DNA from: Sneathiella sedimenti
GTDB taxonomy: Bacteria > Pseudomonadota > Alphaproteobacteria > Sneathiellales > Sneathiellaceae
Assembly: GCF_017313765.1 (NCBI RefSeq)
Contig: NZ_JAFLNC010000004.1
Location: forward strand, 1-64,000
Length of the DNA stretch: 64,000 nucleotides
Direction: 5' to 3'
Under the pieces are notes generated by a model. The model saw nothing but the letters and a program-made list of their open reading frames with translations, had not been told where the DNA came from and made no database searches. A program made the translations under genes and the position numbers. The number at the start of each line of letters is the position of its first letter. Position 1 is the first letter of the stretch. Positions 10,085 to 19,084 of the stretch are shown here, one piece after another.

Positions 10085-11431
10085 ATGGCGTCAGCAGCAG
10101 AGCAAATGGCTTCCACCATGAGTTTCGGTGCCTTTTCCAAGGCAACGGAACTCAAGAAGCGTTTATGGTTCACGCTCTTTGCCCTGATCGTTTACCGGAT
10201 CGGGACCTATATTCCAATTCCCGGTGTCGATCCGACGATCCTGGCTGACGTCTTTGCGCAGAATTCCGGGGGCATCCTCGGAATGTTTGACGTTTTTGCG
10301 GGCGGTGCCCTCGGCCGCATGACGATTTTTGCGCTTAACATCATGCCCTATATCTCGGCGTCGATTATCATGCAGCTGATGACGTCGATTTCGCCGCAGA
10401 TGGCCCAACTTAAGAAAGAGGGCGAGGCCGGACGCAAGAAGATCAATCAGTATACGCGCTATGGCACGGTTTTGCTGGCGGCATTGCAGGGTTACGGTAT
10501 TGCCGCAGGTATTGAAGGGCTGACATTGTCCAACGGACAGTCGGCTGTTATCGATCCGGGCATGCATTTCCGTATGATCACGGTGGTAACGCTTGTTTCC
10601 GGTACCGTTTTCCTGATGTGGCTGGGTGAGCAGATAACGGCGCGCGGCGTCGGTAATGGTATCTCGCTGATTATTTTTGCCGGAATTGTTGCGGAATTGC
10701 CAAGTGCGCTTGTCGGGACATTGGAACTCGGCCGGACTGGTGCGTTGTCAACTTTTGTTATTTTGCTGCTCCTGGTTATGGCGGTTGCGGTCATCGCGTT
10801 CATCGTCTTTATGGAGCGGGCGCAGCGGCGGATCCTGATTCAGTACCCAAAGCGTCAGCGCGGCAACAAGACCTATGGTGGCCAGAATTCGCATTTGCCG
10901 CTCAAACTGAACACGGCGGGCGTTATTCCTCCGATTTTCGCCTCCTCGCTGTTGCTGATGCCGACGACGGTCGCAAGCTTTAGCGCCGGTTCCGGTCCGG
11001 ATTGGCTGAACAGCCTGACAGCGATGCTGGGTCATGGGCAGCCGATCTATCTGATGCTATACATCGCGGGGATCGTGTTCTTCTGCTTTTTCTATACGGC
11101 AGTCGTATTCAATCCTGATGATACGGCGGATAACCTGAAGAAGCATGGCGGCTTCGTGCCGGGTATTCGTCCCGGAAAACGGACGTCGGAATATCTAGAT
11201 TACGTACTGACGAGATTGACGGTAGTCGGCGCAGCATATCTTTCTCTGGTTTGTATCCTGCCGGAAATTCTCGTCTCTCAATGGGCCGTTCCTTTTTACT
11301 TCGGCGGAACTTCCCTCTTGATCGTGGTGTCTGTCACCATGGATACGGTGGCGCAGATTCAAAGCCATCTTGTCGCCCATCAGTATGAAGGGCTGATCAA
11401 AAAGTCAAAGCTCGGGGGACGGCGTAAATGA
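10085..11431 (+). CDS. secY: Sec translocon channel subunit SecY
   Basis: SecY forms the protein-conducting channel of the inner membrane with SecE and SecG. The 448-residue protein has ten predicted membrane segments. The first (about residues 26-46) is followed by the plug region and [20 protein letters not shown], a SecY signature. The cytosolic loop [13 protein letters not shown] and the C-terminal loop with [13 protein letters not shown] are the ribosome/SecA contact loops. The start has GGGAGAATTTTTAA upstream. It overlaps adk by ATGA (11428-11431). Confidence 0.98.
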   Translation: MASAAEQMASTMSFGAFSKATELKKRLWFTLFALIVYRIGTYIPIPGVDPTILADVFAQNSGGILGMFDVFAGGALGRMTIFALNIMPYISASIIMQLMTSISPQMAQLKKEGEAGRKKINQYTRYGTVLLAALQGYGIAAGIEGLTLSNGQSAVIDPGMHFRMITVVTLVSGTVFLMWLGEQITARGVGNGISLIIFAGIVAELPSALVGTLELGRTGALSTFVILLLLVMAVAVIAFIVFMERAQRRILIQYPKRQRGNKTYGGQNSHLPLKLNTAGVIPPIFASSLLLMPTTVASFSAGSGPDWLNSLTAMLGHGQPIYLMLYIAGIVFFCFFYTAVVFNPDDTADNLKKHGGFVPGIRPGKRTSEYLDYVLTRLTVVGAAYLSLVCILPEILVSQWAVPFYFGGTSLLIVVSVTMDTVAQIQSHLVAHQYEGLIKKSKLGGRRK

Positions 11432-12078
11432 TTTTGATTCTTTTGGGGCCACCAGGTGCCGGGAAAGGAACCCAGGCACAGCGGTTGCAGGACAAGCATG
11501 GCTTGGTGCAGCTCTCAACGGGGGATATGTTGCGGGCGGCTGTTGCTGCGGGAACGGAAGTCGGTAAAAAGGCCAAGGCTGTGATGGAGCGGGGCGAGCT
11601 TGTGTCCGACGACATCATGACGGGAATCATTTCAGATCGACTGGATCAGCCGGATTGCAAGAACGGCGTGATTCTGGACGGTTTTCCGCGGACTGAAGCG
11701 CAAGCCGAAGCACTGGATAGGATGCTGGCTGAAAAAGGCCTCAAGCTGAATGCCGTTATTGAGATGAAAACCGACGACGACATTCTGGTCGAACGGATCA
11801 CGGGTCGCTATACTTGCGCGAACTGTGGCGCCGGATACCATGATATATTCCTGAAACCGAAGGTCGAGGGAGTTTGCGATAAATGCGGTGGCACCGAGTT
11901 TACCCGCCGCAGCGACGATAATGCCGAGACGGTAAAGTCTCGGCTCACAGCCTATCATGAGCAGACGGCTCCCTTGCTCCCGTATTACCGGGGCAAAGGT
12001 ATCCTGAAGCAGGTCGATGGCATGGCTGGTATTGATGAAGTGACAGCAGAAATAGAAGCGGCCCTGCCGACAATCTAA
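11428..12078 (+). CDS. adk: Adenylate kinase with a four-cysteine LID
   Basis: Adenylate kinase converts ATP + AMP to two ADP in the cytoplasm. The 216-residue long-form protein has the P-loop GPPGAGKGT at residues 7-15 and DGFPRT at about 84-89. The LID domain carries C130, C133, C150 and C153 in two CxxC pairs, the arrangement that binds a structural metal ion, usually zinc, in many Gram-positive and some alphaproteobacterial enzymes. It is translationally coupled to secY by a four-base overlap. A promoter-containing gap follows before rpsM. Confidence 0.97.
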   Translation: MILILLGPPGAGKGTQAQRLQDKHGLVQLSTGDMLRAAVAAGTEVGKKAKAVMERGELVSDDIMTGIISDRLDQPDCKNGVILDGFPRTEAQAEALDRMLAEKGLKLNAVIEMKTDDDILVERITGRYTCANCGAGYHDIFLKPKVEGVCDKCGGTEFTRRSDDNAETVKSRLTAYHEQTAPLLPYYRGKGILKQVDGMAGIDEVTAEIEAALPTI

Positions 12079-12082
12079 ACTG

Positions 12083-12110
12083 TTGACTAGGTAACACAAA
12101 ATTATATAAT
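12083..12110 (+). promoter_or_regulatory. Sigma-70-type promoter of the rpsM-rpsK-rpoA-rplQ group
   Basis: TTGACT (12083-12088) and TATAAT (12105-12110) are separated by 16 bases. This is the best housekeeping promoter match seen in the window. It lies just after adk, 73 bases before the rpsM start, and would allow the alpha operon to be transcribed independently of the spc operon. Confidence 0.75.
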
Positions 12111-12141
12111 CGCGCGCTTCTCAGGAGGCGCTTGAGATAAC

Positions 12142-12162
12142 CGGGTCAGGACGACCCGTTTT
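12142..12162 (+). promoter_or_regulatory. Terminator-like leader hairpin before rpsM
   Basis: The 6-bp GC-rich stem CGGGTC (12142-12147) / GACCCG (12153-12158), with a 5-base loop, is followed by TTTT (12159-12162). It lies between the promoter at 12083-12110 and the rpsM ribosome-binding site. It could be a weak terminator or attenuator in the leader RNA, or the end of transcripts arriving from adk. A second, weaker hairpin can form just upstream (about 12114-12132). Confidence 0.5.
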
Positions 12163-12182
12163 GGTGATGAGGAGAGACTAGC

Positions 12183-12551
12183 GTGGCTCGTATTGCTGGT
12201 GTAAATATTCCGACGAATAAGCGGGTATTGATTGCACTGACCTATATTCATGGAATTGGCCCTGCAAAGGCTAAAGAAATCTGCACGACCGTCGGACTGG
12301 CGCCGGAAGTGCGTGTGAACGCGCTCAGCGACGCTGAAGTTGTGAAGATTCGCGAGACCATTGACAACGACCATATCGTTGAAGGTGATCTGCGCCGTCA
12401 AACCTCAATGAATATTAAGCGTCTGATGGATCTTGGTTGTTACCGTGGCCTGCGCCATCGTCGTGGCCTGCCGGTCCGTGGTCAGCGTACCCATACCAAC
12501 GCCCGCACCCGTAAAGGTCCGGCCAAAGCTATCGCTGGAAAGAAGAAGTAA
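12183..12551 (+). CDS. rpsM: 30S ribosomal protein S13
   Basis: S13 is a 30S head protein contacting the P-site tRNA and the 50S subunit. It uses a GTG start ([20 protein letters not shown]) with GAGGAGAGACTAGC upstream. The 122-residue product has the helix-two-turn-helix segment [14 protein letters not shown] and the basic C terminus [17 protein letters not shown]. It is the first gene of the alpha operon. Confidence 0.97.
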   Translation: MARIAGVNIPTNKRVLIALTYIHGIGPAKAKEICTTVGLAPEVRVNALSDAEVVKIRETIDNDHIVEGDLRRQTSMNIKRLMDLGCYRGLRHRRGLPVRGQRTHTNARTRKGPAKAIAGKKK

Positions 12552-12552
12552 C

Positions 12553-12942
12553 ATGGCACGTGAGAAGACACGCGTTAAACGCCGCGAACGTAAAAACATT
12601 ATTTCAGGTGTCGCACATGTAAGCGCCTCCTTCAATAATACGAAGATCATGATCACAGACGCCCAGGGCAACGCCATCGCCTGGTCATCGGCGGGATCAC
12701 AGGGCTTTAAAGGGTCACGTAAATCGACTCCGTTTGCCGCACAGATTGCTGCGGAAGACGCGGGTAAAAAGGCCATGGATCATGGTATGAAAACCCTTGA
12801 AGTAGAAGTCAAGGGTCCTGGTTCCGGGCGCGAATCGGCGTTGCGGGCATTACAGTCAGTGGGCTTCAATATCACGTCAATCCGTGATGTGTCTCCCATT
12901 CCGCACAATGGATGCCGTCCGCCAAAACGCCGCCGCGTTTAA
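12553..12942 (+). CDS. rpsK: 30S ribosomal protein S11
   Basis: S11 lies on the 30S platform near the E site. ATG 12553, directly after the rpsM stop, gives [19 protein letters not shown] and 129 residues. A longer frame open from 12433 overlaps rpsM and was rejected. The C-terminal [18 protein letters not shown] is the family signature. Confidence 0.97.
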   Translation: MAREKTRVKRRERKNIISGVAHVSASFNNTKIMITDAQGNAIAWSSAGSQGFKGSRKSTPFAAQIAAEDAGKKAMDHGMKTLEVEVKGPGSGRESALRALQSVGFNITSIRDVSPIPHNGCRPPKRRRV

Positions 12943-12999
12943 CGGATTAATGCATATCGATACGGGCCTAGTGCCTGTATTGCTATTTGTCTAGATGTC

Positions 13000-13020
13000 G
13001 CAGGTCCAAGGTGGGCCTGC
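13000..13020 (+). promoter_or_regulatory. Hairpin just upstream of rpoA
   Basis: The 8-bp stem GCAGGTCC / GGGCCTGC (one G-T pair) closes a 5-base loop in the 98-base gap between rpsK and rpoA. It ends 8 bases before the GAGG ribosome-binding site (13029-13032). A second weaker stem can form at 12962-12978. A role in mRNA processing or in tuning rpoA translation is possible; there is no T run. Confidence 0.4.
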
Positions 13021-13040
13021 AAAACTATGAGGTCAATACC

Positions 13041-14054
13041 GTGATTCAGCAAAACTGGAAAGATCTGATCCAGGCGAACCTCTCCGTAGAGCCGGGTGAG
13101 CAGAGCGATCGGGAAGCCACGATTATTGCGGAACCTTTGGAAAGAGGGTTTGGTTTGACATTGGGCAACGCGCTTCGTCGCGTTTTGCTGTCGAGCCTTC
13201 AGGGCGCCGCCATCACGTCCATTCAAATCGATAATGTTTTGCATGAATTTTCCTCGATCGCCGGTGTGCGCGAGGATGTGACGGATATCGTTCTGAACCT
13301 GAAAACACTGGCCATCCGGGCGCATTCCGATGGCCCGAAGCGCATGGTGCTGAAAGCTTCAGGTCCGTGCGAAGTAACAGCTGGCATGATCGAAACCGGC
13401 CCGGATATCGAGATTATGGATCCGGACCTGGTTCTCATGACCCTGGATGACGGTGCCTCCATCTCTATGGAGATGAATGTCGACACCGGCAAGGGCTATG
13501 TACCGGGCGTCAATAATCATCCGGAAGATGCGCCGATCGGGTTGATCCCGATGGACAGCCTCTATAGCCCGGTTCGCAAGGTTAGCTACAAGGTCGAAGC
13601 GGCCCGCGAAGGGCAGGTTCTTGACTATGATAAGCTGACGTTGAAGGTGGAAACCAACGGCACAGTATCTCCCGAAGACGCGGTGGCATTTGCTGCGCGT
13701 ATTCTGCAGGAGCAGTTCCAGCTCTTCGTGAACTTCGATGAGCCGGAAGAAGTTGTCGTCAAGGAAGAAAGCCAGGAACCTGAATTCAACAGGAACCTGC
13801 TTCGCAAGGTCGATGAACTTGAACTTTCCGTTCGGTCGGCGAACTGCCTGAAGAACGACAACATCGTCTATATCGGTGATCTCATCCAGAAGACCGAAGC
13901 GGAAATGCTGCGGACCCCGAACTTCGGCCGCAAGAGCTTGAACGAGATCAAGGAAGTTCTGGCACAGATGGGCCTCCATCTCGGCATGGAAGTGCCGAAC
14001 TGGCCGCCGGAAAATATTGAAGACATGGCCAAACGGCTGGAAGAACCTTTTTAG
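13041..14054 (+). CDS. rpoA: RNA polymerase alpha subunit
   Basis: The alpha subunit nucleates RNA polymerase assembly and contacts upstream promoter DNA and activators. I place the start at GTG 13041 ([19 protein letters not shown]), 337 residues, as expected for the family; an upstream ATG in frame at 12987 would add 18 atypical residues. The N-terminal assembly domain has [20 protein letters not shown]. The C-terminal DNA-binding domain has [20 protein letters not shown] and [12 protein letters not shown]. Confidence 0.96.
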   Translation: MIQQNWKDLIQANLSVEPGEQSDREATIIAEPLERGFGLTLGNALRRVLLSSLQGAAITSIQIDNVLHEFSSIAGVREDVTDIVLNLKTLAIRAHSDGPKRMVLKASGPCEVTAGMIETGPDIEIMDPDLVLMTLDDGASISMEMNVDTGKGYVPGVNNHPEDAPIGLIPMDSLYSPVRKVSYKVEAAREGQVLDYDKLTLKVETNGTVSPEDAVAFAARILQEQFQLFVNFDEPEEVVVKEESQEPEFNRNLLRKVDELELSVRSANCLKNDNIVYIGDLIQKTEAEMLRTPNFGRKSLNEIKEVLAQMGLHLGMEVPNWPPENIEDMAKRLEEPF

Positions 14055-14084
14055 AACAGCAACACTCGCTGTGGAGTAAGAAAA

Positions 14085-14519
14085 ATGCGGCATCGTAAAT
14101 CCGGGCGTAAGCTCAACAGATCATCTGCTCATCGTAAGGCGATGTTTGCCAATATGGCAGCATCCCTGATCAAGCATGAGCAAATCCAGACGACACTGCC
14201 TAAGGCGAAGGAACTGCGTCCTATCGTCGAAAAGCTGATTACGCTTGGCAAGCGCGGCGGTCTTCATGCACGTCGGCAAGCTTTGGCTGAGCTGCATGAG
14301 AAATCGGCAGTCGACAAGCTCTTCTCTACGCTGAGTGAGCGGTATGCGGAACGCAACGGCGGATATACCCGTGTCCTGAAGGCGGGTTTCCGTACAGGCG
14401 ACGCGGCCCCGATGGGCGTTATCGAGCTGGTTGAACGGGACGTGGATGCCAAGGGACAGGATTCCGGTCCAGACCAGAACGCAGATATGGACGAATTAGA
14501 AGCGGAAGCCGTTGCGTAA
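14085..14519 (+). CDS. rplQ: 50S ribosomal protein L17
   Basis: L17 lies near the tunnel exit. The 144-residue protein starts [20 protein letters not shown], the standard N terminus. After the conserved 120-residue fold it has an acidic tail of about 20 residues ending in DELEAEAVA. It is the last gene of the ribosomal superoperon. Confidence 0.97.
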   Translation: MRHRKSGRKLNRSSAHRKAMFANMAASLIKHEQIQTTLPKAKELRPIVEKLITLGKRGGLHARRQALAELHEKSAVDKLFSTLSERYAERNGGYTRVLKAGFRTGDAAPMGVIELVERDVDAKGQDSGPDQNADMDELEAEAVA

Positions 14520-14540
14520 GACGGCTCCACTATAGAATTG

Positions 14541-14572
14541 AAAAAGGCAGTCCCCGGGGCTGCCTTTTTTTT
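14541..14572 (+). terminator. Intrinsic terminator after rplQ
   Basis: The stem GGCAGTCC / GGGCTGCC (one G-T pair, 14546-14564) is preceded by AAAAA and followed by eight T residues. This is a textbook rho-independent terminator closing the ribosomal cluster. Confidence 0.9.
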
Positions 14573-14673
14573 CGGCTAGGTGCCCGGCAGGCTGACAACG
14601 GCTTGAAAAACACGCTAGTATGGGCATCTATACAGAGACATAGCGTACATCACTAGAATCCGGTTTTACACGA

Positions 14674-16089
14674 ATGAACAGATATTTCCGGCAACTGACA
14701 TCCGGTATTTTCCTGGCCGTCTTGGTTGCAGCAGGCGCTCCCGCCCAGGCTGAGGATGTGGTCCCCCAGAACCAGGCGCAAATCATGCTCTCCTTCGCCC
14801 CGCTGGTTAAGAAGGCTGTGCCTGCGGTTGTCAATATATTCACCAAGACCCGCGTGACCCAGAGCCGGCCCAGCCTGTTTGATGACCCATTCTTTAAGCG
14901 CTTCTTTGGTCATAATTTCGGGCCACAGCGTCAGCGGCAACATATCCAGAATTCACTGGGTTCAGGGGTGCTGGTGGACGGCGAGGGTGTCATCGTTACC
15001 AATTATCATGTTGTCAACGGGGCCGATGAGATTACGGTGGCGCTTTCCGACCGCCGTGAGTTTGATGCGCGCGTGATTATTTCGGATGAACGGACCGACC
15101 TAGCGGTCCTGAAAATAGATGTGGAGGGGGAACGGCTCCCGTTTCTGGAGTTTGCTGATTCCGATACCCTTGAAATCGGTGATCTTGTTATCGCCATTGG
15201 CAACCCGTTCGGGGTTGGACAGACAGTGACCAGCGGTATCATCTCCGCTCTTGATCGAAGTGCGGGCGTCGCCAATGATATCCAGTCCTTTATCCAGACG
15301 GATGCCGCGATTAACCCGGGAAATTCCGGCGGCGCACTCCTGACAATGGAAGGAAAGATTGCCGGCATAAATTCGGCGATTTTCAGCAAAAGTGGCGGCT
15401 CCCTCGGTATTGGGTTTGCCATTCCCGCCAATCTGGTGAAAGCCGTGCTCACGAATGGCCTTGCAACAGGTAAGGTCGTGCGCCCCTGGCTTGGTGCAAG
15501 CGGGCAAGAAATCACGAGTGATGTCGCCGATGGCCTCGGCCTTGAAAAGCCGGGCGGCGTCCTGGTCAATCGCATCCATCCAAACAGTGCGGCTTATCAG
15601 GCCGGCCTGCGTGTCGGTGACGTAATTATCTCGATTGATGATAAAGAGGTTTTGAACCCGGAAACATTGCTCTTTCGGGTAGCCGCCAGTCCTCTCGGCA
15701 AGACGGCACGTCTTGGGGTCTATCGGGACGGGACACGGACAACAATTGAGATGGAACTGCAGCCGGCGCCCGAAATTCCGGCACGAGCCATAGAGACATT
15801 GACCGGACGCCACCCCCTGTCAGGATCAGTGGTCGGCAACCTGTCGCCGGCTTACGCACTTGAACTGGGGCTTGCCGCTTTCTCGGAAGGGGTTGTTGTC
15901 GCCGGTACAATTAAGGGGAGCGTTGCCGAAAGGTATGGTCTGCGACCAAGAGATATTCTGGTCCGGGTCAACGGCGAAAAAATCACGAATATCGAACAGG
16001 CGAAAAAAGTCCTTGAGGCGGCACAGGGAAGCTGGCAAATCGCTATCCGGAGGAACGGCCGGACATTGTCTTTCAAGGTTAGTTTATGA
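14674..16089 (+). CDS. Deg/HtrA-family periplasmic serine protease
   Basis: Deg proteases degrade misfolded envelope proteins. The 471-residue protein has an N-terminal signal peptide (hydrophobic residues about 10-25, likely cleavage after AQA) and a trypsin-like domain with the triad H112 (TNYHVVNG), D142 (ERTDLAVLKID) and S218 (INPGNSGGAL). Two PDZ domains follow (about 270-360 and 375-468). The layout matches DegP/DegQ/MucD; which of these it is cannot be told by eye. Its stop overlaps the rarA start (ATGA). Confidence 0.93.
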   Translation: MNRYFRQLTSGIFLAVLVAAGAPAQAEDVVPQNQAQIMLSFAPLVKKAVPAVVNIFTKTRVTQSRPSLFDDPFFKRFFGHNFGPQRQRQHIQNSLGSGVLVDGEGVIVTNYHVVNGADEITVALSDRREFDARVIISDERTDLAVLKIDVEGERLPFLEFADSDTLEIGDLVIAIGNPFGVGQTVTSGIISALDRSAGVANDIQSFIQTDAAINPGNSGGALLTMEGKIAGINSAIFSKSGGSLGIGFAIPANLVKAVLTNGLATGKVVRPWLGASGQEITSDVADGLGLEKPGGVLVNRIHPNSAAYQAGLRVGDVIISIDDKEVLNPETLLFRVAASPLGKTARLGVYRDGTRTTIEMELQPAPEIPARAIETLTGRHPLSGSVVGNLSPAYALELGLAAFSEGVVVAGTIKGSVAERYGLRPRDILVRVNGEKITNIEQAKKVLEAAQGSWQIAIRRNGRTLSFKVSL

Positions 16090-17402
16090 CCAGCCTGTTC
16101 GATACGGGCCTGCCGGAGGCAAGTCCCGACAGGCCGCTCGCAGATCGTCTGCGCCCGTCACGTCTTGATGAAGTCGTTGGCCAGGATCATCTGCTGAAAA
16201 AGGATGCGCCCCTAAAACGTATGCTCGATGGGGGTTGGCTCGCGTCGATTATCTTCTGGGGACCGCCGGGGTCGGGCAAGACGACCATCGCGAGACTTCT
16301 TGCGAAAGAAGTGAATATGCATTTTGAGCAGATTTCCGCCGTCTTTTCTGGTGTGGCAGATCTGCGAAAAGCCTTTGACGCCGCGAAAATGCGCCGGCAG
16401 GACGGCAAGAGGACCCTTCTGTTCGTCGACGAGATCCATCGCTTCAATCGTTCGCAGCAGGATGGTTTCCTGCCCTTTGTCGAGGATGGCACGATCACCT
16501 TGATCGGGGCAACGACCGAGAATCCCTCGTTTGAACTGAACGGCGCCTTGCTCTCGCGCTGTCAGGTCCTGGTCCTCAATCGCCATGATGAGGCGTCCCT
16601 TCGCGTCCTGATGGACCGGGCTGAGGAATTAGAGGAACGGCCAGTCCCTCTCGATGACGCGGCGAAGACGGCGTTGGTACAGCTTGCTGACGGGGATGGC
16701 CGCTTTTTCCTGAATATGGTCGAGGCTGTTTTCCATTCCGGTGAGGAAATGCTTGATCCAGACGCGTTATCGCAGGTGATCTCAAAACGTGCGCCCGCCT
16801 ATGACAAGGACCGTGACGGTCATTATAACCTGATCAGCGCGCTGCATAAGTCGCTGCGTGGTTCGGACGTGGATGCGGCGCTGTACTGGTTCTCGCGCAT
16901 GATGGATGGCGGGGAGGATCCGTTCTATATTGCGCGTCGGCTTGTCCGTTTTGCGGTCGAGGATATCGGCATGGCGGACCCGAATGCGCTGGTGCAGGCC
17001 AATGCCGCAAAGGAGGCGTATCAGTTTCTTGGCTCCCCGGAAGGGGATCTCGCCATTGCACAATCGGTTATCTATCTCGCCACCGCGCCGAAATCGAACG
17101 CTGCCTATCGTGCCTTTAAGCAGTCAAAGCAGGCGGCGCGCAAGCATGGCTCCCACATGCCGCCCAAGCATATCCTGAACGCGCCGACGGGCATGATGAA
17201 GGATATGGGCTATGGCAAGGATTACGCCTATGATCATGACGCGGAAGACGGATTTTCGGGCCAGAGTTATTTTCCCGATGAAATGAAGCGCGAGCAGTAT
17301 TATTCTCCGGTTGAGCGCGGGTTTGAGCGCGATATAAAGAAGCGCCTTGAATATTGGGCGCGGCTGAGGGCGGAGAGACGGGGCGGAAAGACGGACAAAT
17401 GA
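16086..17402 (+). CDS. rarA: Replication-associated recombination protein A (MgsA/RarA)
   Basis: RarA is an AAA+ ATPase that acts at stalled replication forks. In the 438-residue protein the Walker A motif GPPGSGKT lies at residues 59-66 and Walker B LLFVDEIH at 111-118. The sensor-1 region is LIGATTENPSF, and the C-terminal tetramerisation/MgsA part contains KSLRGSDVDAALYWFSRM. It overlaps the upstream protease gene and the downstream crcB by four bases each, so the three are probably co-translated. Confidence 0.95.
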   Translation: MTSLFDTGLPEASPDRPLADRLRPSRLDEVVGQDHLLKKDAPLKRMLDGGWLASIIFWGPPGSGKTTIARLLAKEVNMHFEQISAVFSGVADLRKAFDAAKMRRQDGKRTLLFVDEIHRFNRSQQDGFLPFVEDGTITLIGATTENPSFELNGALLSRCQVLVLNRHDEASLRVLMDRAEELEERPVPLDDAAKTALVQLADGDGRFFLNMVEAVFHSGEEMLDPDALSQVISKRAPAYDKDRDGHYNLISALHKSLRGSDVDAALYWFSRMMDGGEDPFYIARRLVRFAVEDIGMADPNALVQANAAKEAYQFLGSPEGDLAIAQSVIYLATAPKSNAAYRAFKQSKQAARKHGSHMPPKHILNAPTGMMKDMGYGKDYAYDHDAEDGFSGQSYFPDEMKREQYYSPVERGFERDIKKRLEYWARLRAERRGGKTDK

Positions 17403-17776
17403 ATATGTTTCTATCAGTAGCGATTGGCGGTGCGCTTGGCGCCTGCGCGCGGTATGGCGTGGCTCAGGTGATGCTGCGTCAGCTGGGGCCGGGCTACCCT
17501 TACGGAACCTTGTTCGTCAATATTGTCGGTTCCTTCCTGATTGGGGTATTGATCGAGGTCATCGCACTGCGCTGGTCGCCCTCGCCGGAGCTTCGGGTCT
17601 TCCTGGTAACTGGGTTTCTGGGCGGCTTTACAACTTTTTCTGCTTTCTCCCTGGATGTCGCCTTGATGGTGCAAAAGGGAGAGACATTGTCAGCGGCGAG
17701 TTATGTCCTGATGTCCGTCCTGCTTTCGGTCGCGGGGCTTTTCGCAGGTCTGCATTTAATAAAGGCGGTATTGTAA
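17399..17776 (+). CDS. crcB: Fluoride channel CrcB/Fluc
   Basis: CrcB dimers export fluoride ions across the inner membrane. ATG 17399 (overlapping the rarA stop) gives 125 residues with four membrane helices. Conserved motifs are GGALGACARYG near the N terminus, GTLFVNIVGSFLIG around residue 40 and GFLGGFTTFSAFSLD around residue 75, which holds the phenylalanine-box and sodium-site region. No fluoride riboswitch was seen upstream, as the gene sits inside an operon. Its stop shares one base with the next start. Confidence 0.95.
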   Translation: MNMFLSVAIGGALGACARYGVAQVMLRQLGPGYPYGTLFVNIVGSFLIGVLIEVIALRWSPSPELRVFLVTGFLGGFTTFSAFSLDVALMVQKGETLSAASYVLMSVLLSVAGLFAGLHLIKAVL

Positions 17777-18774
17777 TGAGTCGGGTACAGCATCTGATTG
17801 TCACTGAGGATGAAGCGGACCAGCGGCTTGATCGCTGGTTCAAGGCGCATTTTCCGGGCCTTACCCATGGGCAGCTGGAAAAGCATCTCAGAAAAGGCGA
17901 TATCCGCGTCGACAAGAAACGATCCAAGGCAAATGACCGCCTGGAGGCTGGACAGACCGTAAGGGTGCCTCCATTGCCGGATGATATCTACAAGCCGGTG
18001 CAGGCAGGGGGTGCCCGCCCGCCGGAGTCCGAGAAACTCTCGGATCGGGATGTGGCGGACATTCGGCAAATGATCCTGCATATGGACGACTCGGTGATTG
18101 TACTGAACAAGCCGGCGGGTCTGCCGGTTCAGGGCGGCAGTGGCCAGAAGCGGCATATTGATGGCCTGCTGGAGGGGCTGCGGTTCGATTATCCGGAAAA
18201 GCCACGCCTCGTGCATCGACTGGACAAAGATACGTCCGGTGTACTCGTGCTCGGTCGGACGCGTCAGGCGGCGAAGCATCTGGCAGAAGCGTTCAAGCGC
18301 CGGACAACGCGGAAGATATACTGGGCCTTGCTTGCCGGAGTGCCAAAGCCACGCGAAGGGACGATCAGTTACAATCTGGCCAAGATCGTCACGTCGAACG
18401 GCGAAAAGGTAGTTGTCGATCGGGAAGGGCAGAAGGCGATTACCGATTACTCCGTTGTTGAACTGGCGGCACAGAAGGCAGCTTGGGTCACGTTCAAACC
18501 ACTTACCGGGAGGACGCATCAACTTCGTGTTCATGCCGTGGCGCTTGGCACACCGATCGTCGGGGATGGCAAATATGGCGGCCCGGAGGCTTTTCTCGAC
18601 GGGATCGTCAGCAAGAAAATGCATCTGCATGCGCGGGAGATTACCATATCCCATCCCGATGGCGATGACCTGACGGTCAGTGCACCGTTGGATCGACATA
18701 TGGCTGAGAGCTGGAAACTTTTCGGATTTCACGAAAATGACTATGAAGATCCGTTTCTGGATATGGGCCTGTAG
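17776..18774 (+). CDS. rluC: RluC/RluD-type 23S rRNA pseudouridine synthase
   Basis: The RluA family isomerises specific uridines in rRNA. The 332-residue protein has an N-terminal S4 RNA-binding domain (about residues 17-65) followed by the catalytic domain with LVHRLDKDTSGVLVLGRT, in which D150 is the catalytic aspartate. The downstream LTGRTHQLRVHAVALG motif binds the target. The crcB-rluC order is common in alphaproteobacteria, which is why RluC is preferred over RluD; the exact target is an inference. Confidence 0.88.
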   Translation: MSRVQHLIVTEDEADQRLDRWFKAHFPGLTHGQLEKHLRKGDIRVDKKRSKANDRLEAGQTVRVPPLPDDIYKPVQAGGARPPESEKLSDRDVADIRQMILHMDDSVIVLNKPAGLPVQGGSGQKRHIDGLLEGLRFDYPEKPRLVHRLDKDTSGVLVLGRTRQAAKHLAEAFKRRTTRKIYWALLAGVPKPREGTISYNLAKIVTSNGEKVVVDREGQKAITDYSVVELAAQKAAWVTFKPLTGRTHQLRVHAVALGTPIVGDGKYGGPEAFLDGIVSKKMHLHAREITISHPDGDDLTVSAPLDRHMAESWKLFGFHENDYEDPFLDMGL

Positions 18775-18805
18775 GGCCACGGGTGGGATATTTCCCGCTT
18801 TTGGC

Positions 18806-18833
18806 TTGACTAATGACTTTGAATCGCTAGATT
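18806..18833 (+). promoter_or_regulatory. Promoter of the leuA leader transcript
   Basis: TTGACT (18806-18811) and TAGATT (18828-18833) are 16 bases apart. The expected transcription start, about 7 bases after the -10 box, falls at or next to the ATG of the leader peptide at 18841, so the leader mRNA may have almost no 5' untranslated region. Confidence 0.6.
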
Positions 18834-18840
18834 TTCACGC

Positions 18841-18894
18841 ATGACAATTTCGAACCGACTATTGAGCCTACGACTTATTGGCCCGGCACTCTGA
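18841..18894 (+). CDS. leuL: Leu-rich leader peptide upstream of leuA (attenuator)
   Basis: A 17-codon open frame (M-T-I-S-N-R-L-L-S-L-R-L-I-G-P-A-L, stop) has five leucine codons (CTA, TTG, CTA, CTT, CTC) and two isoleucine codons. None of the Leu codons is CTG, the common one here. It sits directly after a good promoter and 321 bases before the leuA start. A strong hairpin overlaps its end (18882-18907). This is the architecture of ribosome-mediated attenuation, in which slow decoding of Leu codons changes leader folding. It is too short for automatic gene calling. The role is inferred; the frame and codons are seen directly. Confidence 0.7.
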   Translation: MTISNRLLSLRLIGPAL

Positions 18895-18907
18895 ACTTGG
18901 TGCCGGG
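18882..18907 (+). promoter_or_regulatory. leuA leader hairpin 1 (pause/anti-antiterminator candidate)
   Basis: A perfect 8-bp stem, CCCGGCAC (18882-18889) / GTGCCGGG (18900-18907), encloses the leader-peptide stop codon. A ribosome stalled at the Leu codons or at the stop would prevent it from forming. Confidence 0.55.
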
Positions 18908-19050
18908 GCGAAAGCTGTCCTATTCTCAAATTTGTCGGGTAAACGAATGTATGCAACGAAGACCTCCGGGTCGCCCATCTCTGAAAATTTAAACGGTTTA
19001 CGGCAGGAAGAGTATCTTGGCTCCTCCGGGGGGCTCTCTCGACTTCCTTG

Positions 19051-19084
19051 CGGTCGTACGGGTAGGCGCGGCACCCGGCGACCG
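19051..19084 (+). promoter_or_regulatory. leuA leader hairpin 2
   Basis: A two-part stem, CGGTCG (19051-19056) / CGACCG (19079-19084) and CGGGT / ACCCG inside it, has a 9-base loop. It lies 77 bases before the leuA start. It is the most stable-looking structure in the distal leader but lacks a following T run, so it may be a terminator helper, a rho-related element or a structural element rather than a classic intrinsic terminator. An imperfect hairpin precedes it at about 19006-19047. Confidence 0.45.

Noticed and set aside
12433-12552. Upstream extension of rpsK
   Set aside because: Would add 40 residues overlapping rpsM out of frame; the S11 family starts at ATG 12553.
14603-14634. Possible promoter for the Deg protease
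   Set aside because: TTGAAA is present, but the nearest TATACA is 20 bases away and ATCTAT is a poor -10 box; too weak to list.
19006-19047. Hairpin as classic intrinsic terminator of the leuA leader
   Set aside because: The stem is imperfect and no T run follows, so it was not called a terminator; it is mentioned only as part of the leader structure.
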